Below are positions 1 to 5,321 of a stretch of DNA of 5,869 bases, one piece after another. The translations under genes and the position numbers were made by a program. The stretch lies in NCBI GenBank assembly GCA_031266855.1, contig JAISAF010000229.1:1-5869 (forward strand), read 5' to 3'. The notes beneath the pieces are model-generated. The model was not told the origin of the DNA, searched no databases, and was given only the letters and a program-made list of their open reading frames with translations. The stretch's first letter is position 1. Each line of letters opens with the position of its first letter. The stretch comes from Spirochaetales bacterium. GTDB taxonomy: Bacteria > Spirochaetota > Spirochaetia > DTKZ01.

Positions 1-163
1 CGCCCACGGCGGGTTTGTGCCCGGGGCCACTCGGGCGGGGGGGAGGTTGCCGCGGCGATTTGGCGGGGTGGCATGTCCGCGGACGGGTTGCGCGCCGCCG
101 CCGTTGGTGGCGGTGGACGTGGAGGCGCGCAATTTTGCGAAAGCAAAATTGCTGCGCTGCATG
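1..163. other. GC-rich stretch without a convincing gene; possible 3' end of an upstream gene
   Basis: This stretch is very rich in G and C, so all three plus-strand frames stay open, and openness therefore says little about coding. The plus frame starting at base 2 runs to a TAA at 190-192 and could be the tail of a gene that begins outside the window, but I recognise no motif in it. A perfect hairpin lies at 129-138/143-152 (10-bp arms, GAAA tetraloop) and interrupts any coding reading. Base composition here is clearly different from the AT-rich DNA that starts at about 175. Confidence 0.3.
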
Positions 164-244
164 GTGCCAGGCACGTTTTTACGTTTCACATAATAGCGTA
201 TCATTTTAGAATACACTATTAAAAAACGTACCTGGCACTTTTTT
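164..244 (+). terminator. Long imperfect hairpin with GTGCCAGG ends and a trailing T-tract
   Basis: The arms at 164-181 and 220-238 are near-perfect reverse complements (GTGCCAGGCACG against CGTACCTGGCAC, plus T/A runs), with an inner pair at 193-201/211-219 that has one mismatch. Six T residues (239-244) follow directly, the arrangement of an intrinsic terminator on the plus strand. The outer end GTGCCAGGCAC is itself a palindrome. As far as I recall, such GTGCC-type palindromes resemble termini of REP-like mobile repeats, so this may be a repeat unit as well as, or instead of, a terminator. Confidence 0.5.
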
Positions 245-245
245 A

Positions 246-308
246 CCTTTCTTTGCTTCTTCGCCCTTGCCATTCTTTGACTTTGCGGTGATTTTTTTTC
301 TTCAAAGC
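246..308 (-). repeat. Dispersed repeat, copy 1 (inverted relative to 5534-5596)
   Basis: Bases 246-272 are an exact reverse complement of 5570-5596 (27 of 27). The similarity continues without gaps through 308, giving about 51 of 63 matching positions. The diverged part includes a run of eight T residues (292-299) where the other copy is mixed. Read on the minus strand, a short stretch of Lys/Gly/Glu-rich codons is shared with the other copy. This copy has an in-frame TGA further upstream, so intact coding function is unlikely. It could be a degraded gene tail carried with a mobile repeat. Confidence 0.6.
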
Positions 309-345
309 ATATTGCGTTTACGACTTGGTTTTGAGTTGCCGCTGG

Positions 346-374
346 TTGTCAATTTTTGGAAATCCCATTATACT
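346..374 (+). promoter_or_regulatory. Sigma-70-type promoter for the membrane protein gene
   Basis: A -35 box TTGTCA (346-351) and a -10 box TATACT (369-374) are separated by exactly 17 bp. Transcription would begin near 381, giving a leader of about 24 nt. The ribosome binding site GGAGG (394-398) sits 6 nt before the ATG at 405. It lies between GGGA (393-396) and TCCC (401-404), which could pair weakly across it. Confidence 0.7.
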
Positions 375-404
375 TACATTAAGAAAAAATGCGGGAGGTT
401 TCCC

Positions 405-818
405 ATGTATCAGTTATATTTCTTATCGATTATTATCAATCTTCTTGTGGGGATAGTTTTGGCGCGCAGTGTCGCCGCGGGGAAGTTCCCTTCTGTGGGG
501 AATTTTCTCCAGACTGTAAGCGAGGCGGGCCTGTTCCGTCTTGTGGGGGGAATCGCCGCTGTCGCGGTTGGTATTCTGAAACTCCTTCTGGTAACCGCTG
601 GCGATGTTTTGATTCTGGGCGATCTTGCTCCGGCTTTAGCGGGTATCATTGCCGGGACAATTCTTTTGTTTGAATACTCCAGGGAGAAACCTCTGTCGCT
701 TCCCGCCTGGCTTGCGCGTGTCGCGGATTTTTTGATTGCGGGTAAAACGGTGTGGGGAATTGTCGCGGTCGCGGCGGCGGTACTGCATTTCTTTTTTAAC
801 CAGGCTTTGTTTCTGTAA
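405..818 (+). CDS. Small integral membrane protein, function unknown
   Basis: I do not recognise this 137-residue protein. It is strongly hydrophobic, with four likely membrane segments at about residues 4-21, 45-63, 68-89 and 114-136. Short polar stretches separate them: a loop around residues 22-44 and a charged loop near 90-112 (YSREKP, then an amphipathic LARVADFL stretch). There is no cleavable signal peptide and there are no cysteines. The start at 405 is chosen because GGAGG lies 6 nt upstream and a good promoter lies directly in front. The longer reading from 267 would begin inside a repeat and include the promoter, so it is rejected. The gene appears to be transcribed alone, with a possible terminator 22 bp downstream. 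A small transporter subunit or envelope protein is possible, but nothing visible decides this. Confidence 0.75.
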   Translation: MYQLYFLSIIINLLVGIVLARSVAAGKFPSVGNFLQTVSEAGLFRLVGGIAAVAVGILKLLLVTAGDVLILGDLAPALAGIIAGTILLFEYSREKPLSLPAWLARVADFLIAGKTVWGIVAVAAAVLHFFFNQALFL

Positions 819-839
819 AATCAGAGTTTTTACCGCAAG

Positions 840-894
840 GCCGGAAAAGCTTTTGCTCTTCCGGCTTCTCCGGCTTTGTGGTTGATTTTTTTTT
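840..894 (+). terminator. Possible weak terminator after the membrane protein gene
   Basis: The arms at 840-850 and 855-865 (GCCGGAAAAGC / GCTCTTCCGGC) form an 11-bp stem with one mismatch and a TTTT loop. The nearest strong T-tract (886-894) starts about 20 nt after the stem, which is too far for a textbook intrinsic terminator. The position just past the stop codon supports a 3'-end role. Confidence 0.4.
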
Positions 895-913
895 CAGTCC
901 CGTAAAAAACCGC

Positions 914-942
914 TTGACTTTTTCGCGGTTCAGGGTGATACT
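914..942 (+). promoter_or_regulatory. Sigma-70-type promoter for a short transcription unit
   Basis: The -35 box TTGACT (914-919) and the -10 box GATACT (937-942) are 17 bp apart, with 5 of 6 and 4 of 6 consensus matches. Initiation is predicted near 949. It points into a terminator that ends near 1012, not into a large gene. Confidence 0.55.
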
Positions 943-948
943 GTAACG

Positions 949-1012
949 GAGTTTTTTCATGAGGAAACTCAGGTCCGCGCACTTCCCGCTAAGAAGTGTG
1001 TGGGCCTTTTTT
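949..1012 (+). ncRNA. Candidate short RNA or attenuated leader (about 60 nt)
   Basis: The region between the predicted start site and the terminator contains two successive hairpins. The first pairs GAGTTT (949-954) with AAACTC (965-970) around a TCATGA loop. The second is the terminator stem at 972-1006. The promoter, two hairpins and T-tract form a complete small transcription unit with no large gene inside. It could be a small RNA, or the leader of a transcript that reads through. No known RNA family is recognised. Assignment rests only on signals in the sequence. Confidence 0.4.
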
Positions 1013-1042
1013 ATTTTATGCGGCCCCTTGTGGGCCGCTTAG
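959..1042 (+). CDS. Possible 27-residue peptide overlapping a terminator
   Basis: An ATG at 959 has GGAG (948-951) 7 nt upstream and opens a 27-codon frame ending in TAG at 1040-1042. The predicted peptide starts with basic residues (MRKLRS), and its second half is hydrophobic with one cysteine (VWAFFILCGPLWAA), loosely like a small membrane or leader peptide. The terminator stem and T-tract at 972-1012 lie inside the frame, so the full peptide is made only if transcription reads through. A hairpin at 1020-1026/1032-1038 covers the last codons. It may equally be a chance ORF over structured RNA. Confidence 0.25.
   Translation: MRKLRSAHFPLRSVWAFFILCGPLWAA
972..1012 (+). terminator. Intrinsic terminator
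   Basis: The arms at 972-984 and 994-1006 pair along all 13 positions, three of them as G-U pairs. The loop has 9 nt, and six T residues (1007-1012) follow immediately. This is the best-formed terminator in the left half of the window. It lies only about 25 nt after the predicted transcription start near 949. Confidence 0.75.
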
Positions 1043-1078
1043 CCCGTGGGGACGGCAGCCGGCGGTGATAGAGACGTG

Positions 1079-1104
1079 TTTTTTTGCGGCGGACCGCAAA
1101 AAAA
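1079..1104. repeat. Perfect palindrome, TTTTTTTGCGG / CCGCAAAAAAA
   Basis: 11-bp arms at 1079-1089 and 1094-1104 flank the loop CGGA. The same outer sequence (six or more T then GCGG, and its complement) recurs at 1389-1437 and 5212-5237. Because the T-tract lies in the 5' arm on either strand, it does not have the stem-then-U order of an intrinsic terminator. Confidence 0.7.
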
Positions 1105-1118
1105 CCTGGTGGCACATC

Positions 1119-1140
1119 ACGCAATTGTTCCACAATTGCG
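1119..1140. repeat. Perfect hairpin starting TCACGCAATT, module shared with 5465-5500
   Basis: CGCAATTGT (1120-1128) and its complement (1132-1140) flank a 3-nt loop. The entry sequence TCACGCAATT (1118-1127) recurs, inverted, at 5491-5500 at the edge of a longer hairpin. The distance from this module to the adjacent 83-bp core is similar on both sides of the window (about 190-197 bp). Confidence 0.55.
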
Positions 1141-1142
1141 GC

Positions 1143-1318
1143 CGCATGGTTAGAGCTGCGGAATTGCCATGCCCAAGTAAACGCACGCGCAAGCGTGTTT
1201 TTGATAATGAGGCTTCCGGGCAAGAGGCCCTAAAAAGCTCTTGGCCTATATACAGGTTAAGGGCCGAGGCAATTCCGCGCCCCGGCAATTGCCGGGCCTT
1301 GTCCTGAGCTGCCATGCG
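1143..1318. other. Multi-hairpin intergenic region, possibly a folded RNA
   Basis: Several nested inverted repeats fit one branched fold. CGCATGG (1143-1149) can pair with CCATGCG (1312-1318). GCGGAATTGCC (1158-1168) is an exact complement of 1268-1278. Inside these lie CACGC/GCGTG around a GCAA tetraloop (1184-1197), a 9-position stem with one mismatch (1218-1226/1238-1246) and the 16-bp palindrome CCCGGCAATTGCCGGG (1281-1296). CGCATGG could instead pair with 1167-1172. No gene is credible here. Whether the region is transcribed is not visible; it may simply be an accumulation of palindromic repeats. Confidence 0.35.
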
Positions 1319-1443
1319 CAAGGGATTGTAGCGGAAAGCCCGCAGGATTTGCATTGGCAAATCCGAGGACTTGGAGCGGAAAGCCCGGTTTTTTGCGGTT
1401 AGGGAATTTGCGGCGCAAATTCCCTAACCGCAAAAAATGCGCC
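1316..1443 (-). repeat. Element A: 83-bp core plus 24-bp-arm palindrome, 3' of glgC
   Basis: The core at 1316-1398 matches the reverse complement of 5228-5310 at 80 of 83 positions. It contains a direct repeat of GCGGAAAGCCCG (1331-1342 and 1376-1387) and a hairpin GGATTTGC/GCAAATCC (1345-1352/1357-1364); one of the three differences falls in that hairpin's loop. Overlapping the end of the core is a perfect palindrome with 24-bp arms (1389-1412/1414-1437), followed by TGCGCC (1438-1443), also present in element B. Read in the sense of glgC, the element begins with GGCGCA 29 nt after the stop codon. It has no ORF of its own and looks like a non-autonomous dispersed repeat or a conserved 3'-UTR element. 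Confidence 0.85.
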
Positions 1444-1472
1444 AAAATTTCAGATAGATTTTTGAACTGGCT

Positions 1473-2762
1473 CTAAATCACTGTGCCGGGATGCAGGATT
1501 CCGCCTTTTGGGATGATGATGATTCCGTCGCGGATGTAGTAGCCGTCGTAGTCGCCGTCGTGGCGGGGGATTTCCTGGACGCCGATGAGGCAGCCGTCGC
1601 CGATGCGGGCGTTTTTATCGATGATGGCGTTGCGTATTTGCGTATTGCGGCCTATGCCGATGTCGGGTCTGCCGCGTTTGCGGTTTTCGATTTTGTCTTC
1701 CGCTGTTTCGTAGAAATCCGCGCCCATTGTAATAACGCCTTCCAGGTTGGCGCCGGTTTCGATGATGCTGCGGATGCTGATGACTGAACGGGTAATCATG
1801 GATTTTGTGACGATGCAGCCGTCGCCTGTGAGGACTTCCGACAGGGTGGAAAAATTGAATTTCGAGGGCGGCAGGTTGTAGTCGGCGGTGAAGATGGGGC
1901 GGTTTTCGTCGTAAAAATTAAAGTCGGGATGTATTCTTGAAAGATTGAGGTTTGTTTCATAGAAACTTTTGATGGTTCCGATGTCTTCCCAAAATCCGCT
2001 AAAAATGTAGCCGAGGACTTTGTGTTTATCCAGCGCCAGGGGAATAATTTCCCCGCCGAAGTCGGTCATGGTATTGTCAAGCATTTTGTCCATTACGGAG
2101 GCGTTAAAAATATAGATGCCCATTGAGGCCATGTATTCCTTGCCGGTTTTGAGATGATTCTTGTCGGGGTGAAGATCCGCGGGAATCATGAGGTGGTCGA
2201 TGTTTTCATCGCAGGGGGGTTTTTCCACAAAAGACTGGATATGGCCTGTTTTATCAGCCTGGAGAATCCCGAAGCCTGATGCGTCGGCGCGGGTTACGGG
2301 CGTTGCCGCGATGGAGATTTCCGCCTTGTTTTCAATGTGCTGTTTCAGGAAGTCTCCCAGGTCCATGCGGTAAAGCTGGTCGCCTGACAGGATGATGTAA
2401 TACTCCGGGTTTTGCTGCCGGAAATGGATAAAATTCTTGCGTACCGCGTCGGCGGTTCCTTCGTACCAGCTTGTATTTTCGAAGGTCTGCTCCGCCGCGA
2501 GAATCTCGACGAAGCCCTTGGTAAAGGCATCAAAAGCGTAGAGTTTGCCTATGTGCATGTGCAGGGACGCGGAGTTGAACTGGGTAAGGATGTATATTTG
2601 CTTAAAGTCCGCGTTAATAGAATTTGACAGGGGTATGTCAACAATCCTGTATTTCGCTCCAAAGGGAACCGCGGGTTTTGCCCGATCCCGTGTTAAGGGA
2701 TAAAGCCGCGTGCCCTTGCCCCCGCCGAGAACAATGGTTAAAACGTTTTTTATCGATCTCAT
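1473..2762 (-). CDS. glgC: Glucose-1-phosphate adenylyltransferase (ADP-glucose pyrophosphorylase)
   Basis: The enzyme converts glucose 1-phosphate and ATP to ADP-glucose and pyrophosphate, the regulated first step of glycogen synthesis in the cytoplasm; family members act as tetramers. The 429-residue product has the nucleotide-binding loop GGGKGTRLYPLT (13-24), the PAVPFGAKYRIVDIPLSN stretch (30-47), WYEGTADAVRKN (99-110), SGDQLYRMD (126-134) with the likely catalytic Asp128, FVEKP (178-182) with the glucose-1-phosphate-binding Lys181, and FWEDIGTI (257-264). A left-handed beta-helix follows from about 300 and ends in PGTVI. The QFNSASL motif (61-67) and the C-terminus resemble cyanobacterial and plant enzymes more than E. 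coli GlgC. Lys383 (IDKNARIG) and Lys419 correspond, from memory, to activator-site lysines mapped in cyanobacteria. The length suggests an intact gene. No other glycogen gene is in the window. The ATG is preceded by an AAGGG-type site and an overlapping mini-ORF. Confidence 0.95.
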   Translation of the reverse strand: MRSIKNVLTIVLGGGKGTRLYPLTRDRAKPAVPFGAKYRIVDIPLSNSINADFKQIYILTQFNSASLHMHIGKLYAFDAFTKGFVEILAAEQTFENTSWYEGTADAVRKNFIHFRQQNPEYYIILSGDQLYRMDLGDFLKQHIENKAEISIAATPVTRADASGFGILQADKTGHIQSFVEKPPCDENIDHLMIPADLHPDKNHLKTGKEYMASMGIYIFNASVMDKMLDNTMTDFGGEIIPLALDKHKVLGYIFSGFWEDIGTIKSFYETNLNLSRIHPDFNFYDENRPIFTADYNLPPSKFNFSTLSEVLTGDGCIVTKSMITRSVISIRSIIETGANLEGVITMGADFYETAEDKIENRKRGRPDIGIGRNTQIRNAIIDKNARIGDGCLIGVQEIPRHDGDYDGYYIRDGIIIIPKGGILHPGTVI

Positions 2763-2793
2763 GATTTATCCCTTCTCATGGTCTATCCCTCTC
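2758..2793 (-). promoter_or_regulatory. Duplicated ribosome-binding/start region with a mini-ORF overlapping glgC
   Basis: On the minus strand, about 19-20 nt comprising a purine-rich site, GATA and ATGAG occur twice in tandem (2793-2775 and 2777-2758), differing by one gap and two substitutions. The upstream ATG (2779-2777) opens a 6-codon frame (MRRDKS) whose TGA overlaps the glgC ATG as ATGA (2762-2759). Its own site is GAGAGGGA, and glgC's is AGAAGGGA inside the mini-ORF. The layout allows translational coupling, but may simply be a duplication scar with one functional start. Confidence 0.5.
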
Positions 2794-2800
2794 TATAATT

Positions 2801-2829
2801 ATTTTAGGACACACACACCGCGCGGTCAA
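2801..2829 (-). promoter_or_regulatory. Sigma-70-type promoter of glgC
   Basis: On the minus strand TTGACC (2829-2824) and TAAAAT (2806-2801) are 17 bp apart. Initiation would be near 2794, about 32 nt before the glgC ATG. The -35 box overlaps the place where the -35 region of the divergent helicase promoter would fall, so the two promoters may compete for polymerase. Confidence 0.7.
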
Positions 2830-2847
2830 GATTTTTTTTCACTTTTA

Positions 2848-2856
2848 TGCTATAAT
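2848..2856 (+). promoter_or_regulatory. Extended -10 promoter of the helicase gene
   Basis: TGCTATAAT is a perfect TGN extended -10 element. No good -35 box is present at 16-18 bp. Initiation is expected around 2863, only a few bases before the ATG at 2867, which would give a nearly leaderless mRNA. Confidence 0.65.
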
Positions 2857-2866
2857 TCCCGCTGTT

Positions 2867-5161
2867 ATGCGGATAAAAATCGAAGATATTCTGCGCGATT
2901 TGGAAAACGACAGGACTTTCATGGATAATGTTACGCGCTGGGAAAAAATACCTCCCCGCGGGGGGGATTACCTGCCTTTGCCGGAGGATTTGCATCCCCG
3001 GCTGAGGGCGGCTTTGAATGGGCGGGGCATAAACCGTTTGTACAGCCATCAGGGAGCGGCCTTTGCCGCCGCGCGGGAGGGTAAAAACTGCGTTGTTGTA
3101 ACTCCCACGGCTTCCGGGAAGAGCCTGTGTTACAATCTTCCCGTACTCCAAAGTATTCTGGAAAAGCCGCAAACCCGCGCTTTGTATATTTTCCCGACAA
3201 AAGCCCTGTCACAGGATCAGCAGTCGGACTTAAATGAATCCGTCCTTATGGGGGAGCTTGGCGTTAAAATAGTTACATACGACGGGGATACCCCGAATTC
3301 CGTACGGGCTTCCGCCCGTGAGACGGGGCAGATCATTATTTCCAACCCCGACATGCTGCATTCCGGTATCCTGCCGAATCATCCAAAATGGATAAAATTC
3401 CTGAAAACCCTTTCCTGGATCGTTATTGACGAAGTTCACTCCTACCGGGGGGTGTTCGGTTCCCATCTGGCGAATCTGATACGCCGTTTACGGCGTATCG
3501 CCGCTTTCTACGGCGCGCGGCCTGTGTTTATCTGCTGTTCGGCTACCATCGCCAATCCCGATGAACTGGCACAGAAGATTCTGGGGCTTGATGTACAGCT
3601 TATCGATAAAAATGGCGCCCCTTCCGGGGAGAAACATCTTGTTTTGTATAATCCGCCCCTGGTAGACCGGGTTCAGGGTATACGCCGCGGCGTGGTGCTG
3701 GAAGGCCAAAGGATAGCTTTGCGGCTTCTGAAAGCGGGCGTCAAAACAATTGTTTTTTCCCGTTCGCGGATTCAAACCGAATTGATCGCCTCTTATATAA
3801 ACACAAAACTTTCCAATATGTACAACGACAATTCCCGCATCCGGGTGGAATCCTACCGGGGCGGCTACCTGCCGAACGAACGCCGCGAAATCGAGATGGG
3901 GCTGCGCAGCGGGGAAATACAGGGAGTCGTTTCCACCAATGCCCTGGAACTCGGCATAGACATAGGCGGCCTTGACGGGGCGGTTCTGGCAGGCTTTCCC
4001 GGCTCCATTTCCTCCTCCTGGCAGCAGGCCGGCAGGGCGGGACGCCGGCAGGGGGTATCGCTTGCCGTGATGATTGCTTCCGCCTCTCCCCTGGATCAAT
4101 TTATGGTAAAGAACCCCGCATACTTCTTCGGCAGGGCGCCTGAGTCGGGTTTCATCGATCCTGACAATCCCTTCATCCTGACCGACCATATACGCTGCGC
4201 TGTTTTCGAATTGCCGTTTGAGGAAACCGAAGCCTTCGGGGAGGACCCCCGCTGCGTTCTGGAATTCCTGGAAGAAGGCGGTACGGTGCGCAGGGCCGGC
4301 GGCGCGTATCACTGGGCCGACCGTTCCTATCCGGCGGAAGGCGTTTCCCTTCGCAGCGCTTCTTCGGAGAATATCGTTATCGTCGATATTACCCAGGGGC
4401 GCGGCTCGGTTATCGGGGAAATGGACAGACCTTCCGCAAAGGAAATGCTGTTTCCAAACGCGGTGTACCTGCACAGGGGCCAGCAGTTTATCGTAAAGGA
4501 ACTGAACCTCGAGGAGAAACGCGCGGCTGTGGAAGAAGCTACCGTAAACTATTTTACAGACGGGATTGTCAAGCGCGACATCAAGGTTTTAACCGAAGAC
4601 AAGCGCACGGCGGACGCCGATTTCGCGTATATCCTTGGCGACATACTCGTCCGATCCCAGGTAACCAAATTCAAAAAAATACGCTACCACAGCCATGAAA
4701 ATATCGGCTACGGCGAAATCATGCTTCCCGAAGAGGAAATGCACACCCGCGGCCTGGCGCTGGTTTTTGACGCGGATACCCGCGCGGGACAACTCATTGC
4801 CGCGCGCCCCGATGAGGAAAAAGCCCAAATCATAGCGGGCCTCGGCAGCCTGTACCAGAAAATCGCGCCCTTTTTCCTGTTATGCGATCCAAAAGATATC
4901 GGCGTGTCCGAGCGCCTGCGGGACCCGCATTTCGGCTATCCGGCGATCTACTTTTTCGACCGCTACCCCGGCGGAACGGGCCTCGCCGATAAATTCCAGG
5001 AAAAAATCACCGAAATCAGGGAGGCCGCGGCCCGGCTTTTACTTGACTGCCCCTGCGCCGAAGGCTGTCCCTCCTGCATCGGCCCCCGCGACAAAACCGT
5101 GGAAATTACAGCAAACCCCAAAAAAGCCGTTTCGGAATTTGTAAAAGACCTTCAACAATAA
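2867..5161 (+). CDS. mrfA: DEAD/DEAH-family DNA helicase of the MrfA/YprA type with C-terminal zinc-binding domain
   Basis: The 764-residue product is a superfamily 2 helicase closely resembling Bacillus subtilis MrfA (YprA, about 750 residues), an ATP-dependent 3'-5' DNA helicase involved in mitomycin C damage repair. Motifs in order: HQ (61-62), Walker A TPTASGKS (79-86), PTKALSQDQ (110-118), SNPDMLH (159-165), Walker B IDEVH (187-191), SAT (225-227), TNALELGIDIG (357-367) and QQAGRAGRR (386-394). The C-terminal half has RSASSENIVIVD (496-507), GEMDR (517-521), DRYPGGTG (698-705) and the cysteine cluster C728-x-C730-x3-C734-x2-C737 of the family's metal-binding domain. All key residues are present, so it should be active. 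The start at 2867 lacks a Shine-Dalgarno, but residues 2-30 match the family N-terminus; the ATG at 2921 has AGGA 5 nt upstream but would cut into that region. MrfB, the nuclease partner in Bacillus, is not encoded here. Confidence 0.93.
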   Translation: MRIKIEDILRDLENDRTFMDNVTRWEKIPPRGGDYLPLPEDLHPRLRAALNGRGINRLYSHQGAAFAAAREGKNCVVVTPTASGKSLCYNLPVLQSILEKPQTRALYIFPTKALSQDQQSDLNESVLMGELGVKIVTYDGDTPNSVRASARETGQIIISNPDMLHSGILPNHPKWIKFLKTLSWIVIDEVHSYRGVFGSHLANLIRRLRRIAAFYGARPVFICCSATIANPDELAQKILGLDVQLIDKNGAPSGEKHLVLYNPPLVDRVQGIRRGVVLEGQRIALRLLKAGVKTIVFSRSRIQTELIASYINTKLSNMYNDNSRIRVESYRGGYLPNERREIEMGLRSGEIQGVVSTNALELGIDIGGLDGAVLAGFPGSISSSWQQAGRAGRRQGVSLAVMIASASPLDQFMVKNPAYFFGRAPESGFIDPDNPFILTDHIRCAVFELPFEETEAFGEDPRCVLEFLEEGGTVRRAGGAYHWADRSYPAEGVSLRSASSENIVIVDITQGRGSVIGEMDRPSAKEMLFPNAVYLHRGQQFIVKELNLEEKRAAVEEATVNYFTDGIVKRDIKVLTEDKRTADADFAYILGDILVRSQVTKFKKIRYHSHENIGYGEIMLPEEEMHTRGLALVFDADTRAGQLIAARPDEEKAQIIAGLGSLYQKIAPFFLLCDPKDIGVSERLRDPHFGYPAIYFFDRYPGGTGLADKFQEKITEIREAAARLLLDCPCAEGCPSCIGPRDKTVEITANPKKAVSEFVKDLQQ

Positions 5162-5171
5162 AAAAGCCCGC

Positions 5172-5203
5172 GCGGTTTATTGAAACCGCAAGTTTATATT
5201 TTT
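5172..5203 (+). terminator. Probable terminator of the helicase gene
   Basis: GCGGTTT (5172-5178) and AAACCGC (5183-5189) form a 7-bp stem with an ATTG loop, starting 10 nt after the stop codon. A T-rich but interrupted tract (5193-5203) follows. Confidence 0.5.
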
Positions 5204-5205
5204 CA

Positions 5206-5310
5206 GGCGCATTTTTTGCGGCTAACGCCGCAAAAAACCGGGCTTTCCGCTCCAAGTCCTCGGATTTGCCCATGCAAATCCTGTGGGCTTTCCGCTGCAA
5301 TCCCTTGCGC
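5206..5310 (+). repeat. Element B: inverted second copy of element A, 3' of the helicase gene
   Basis: This copy begins with GGCGCA 44 nt after the helicase stop codon. It continues with a perfect palindrome with 11-bp arms (5212-5222/5227-5237, loop TAAC) and then the 83-bp core (5228-5310), which differs from element A at three positions. The palindrome has the same outer ends as in element A but lacks the extra inner arm sequence. The polarity relative to the upstream gene is the same as for element A and glgC. Confidence 0.85.
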
Positions 5311-5321
5311 GGGCGCCAGCA

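Noticed and set aside
15..209. A 64-codon plus-strand frame with many Arg and Trp residues.
   Set aside because: It is caused by the GC-rich sequence in which all frames are open, lacks a ribosome binding site and runs into a hairpin.
267..404. N-terminal extension of the membrane protein to an ATG at 267.
   Set aside because: The extension covers a dispersed repeat and the promoter, while the ATG at 405 has a good GGAGG at correct spacing.
961..1006. GAGGAAACTC followed by GGTCC, slightly like the start of RNase P RNA or SRP RNA.
   Set aside because: The region terminates after about 60 nt, and none of the further conserved blocks of those RNAs is present.
1016..1360. Minus-strand frames of 70 to 114 codons and a plus-strand frame of 103 codons (996-1307) in the intergenic region.
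   Set aside because: They run through a series of perfect hairpins and a repeat core, have no ribosome binding sites, and overlap one another in several frames.
1040..1443. CRISPR array.
   Set aside because: The repeats are palindromic hairpins of differing sequence and irregular spacing, without identical direct repeats separated by equal spacers, and no cas gene is nearby.
1491..1787. A 98-codon plus-strand frame rich in Ala, Val and Asp.
   Set aside because: It is antisense to the conserved beta-helix coding part of glgC; its repetitive composition follows from the opposite strand.
3488..4474. A 328-codon open frame on the minus strand inside the helicase gene.
   Set aside because: It is antisense to a fully motif-supported helicase gene, has low-complexity composition typical of a shadow frame and shows no recognised domain.
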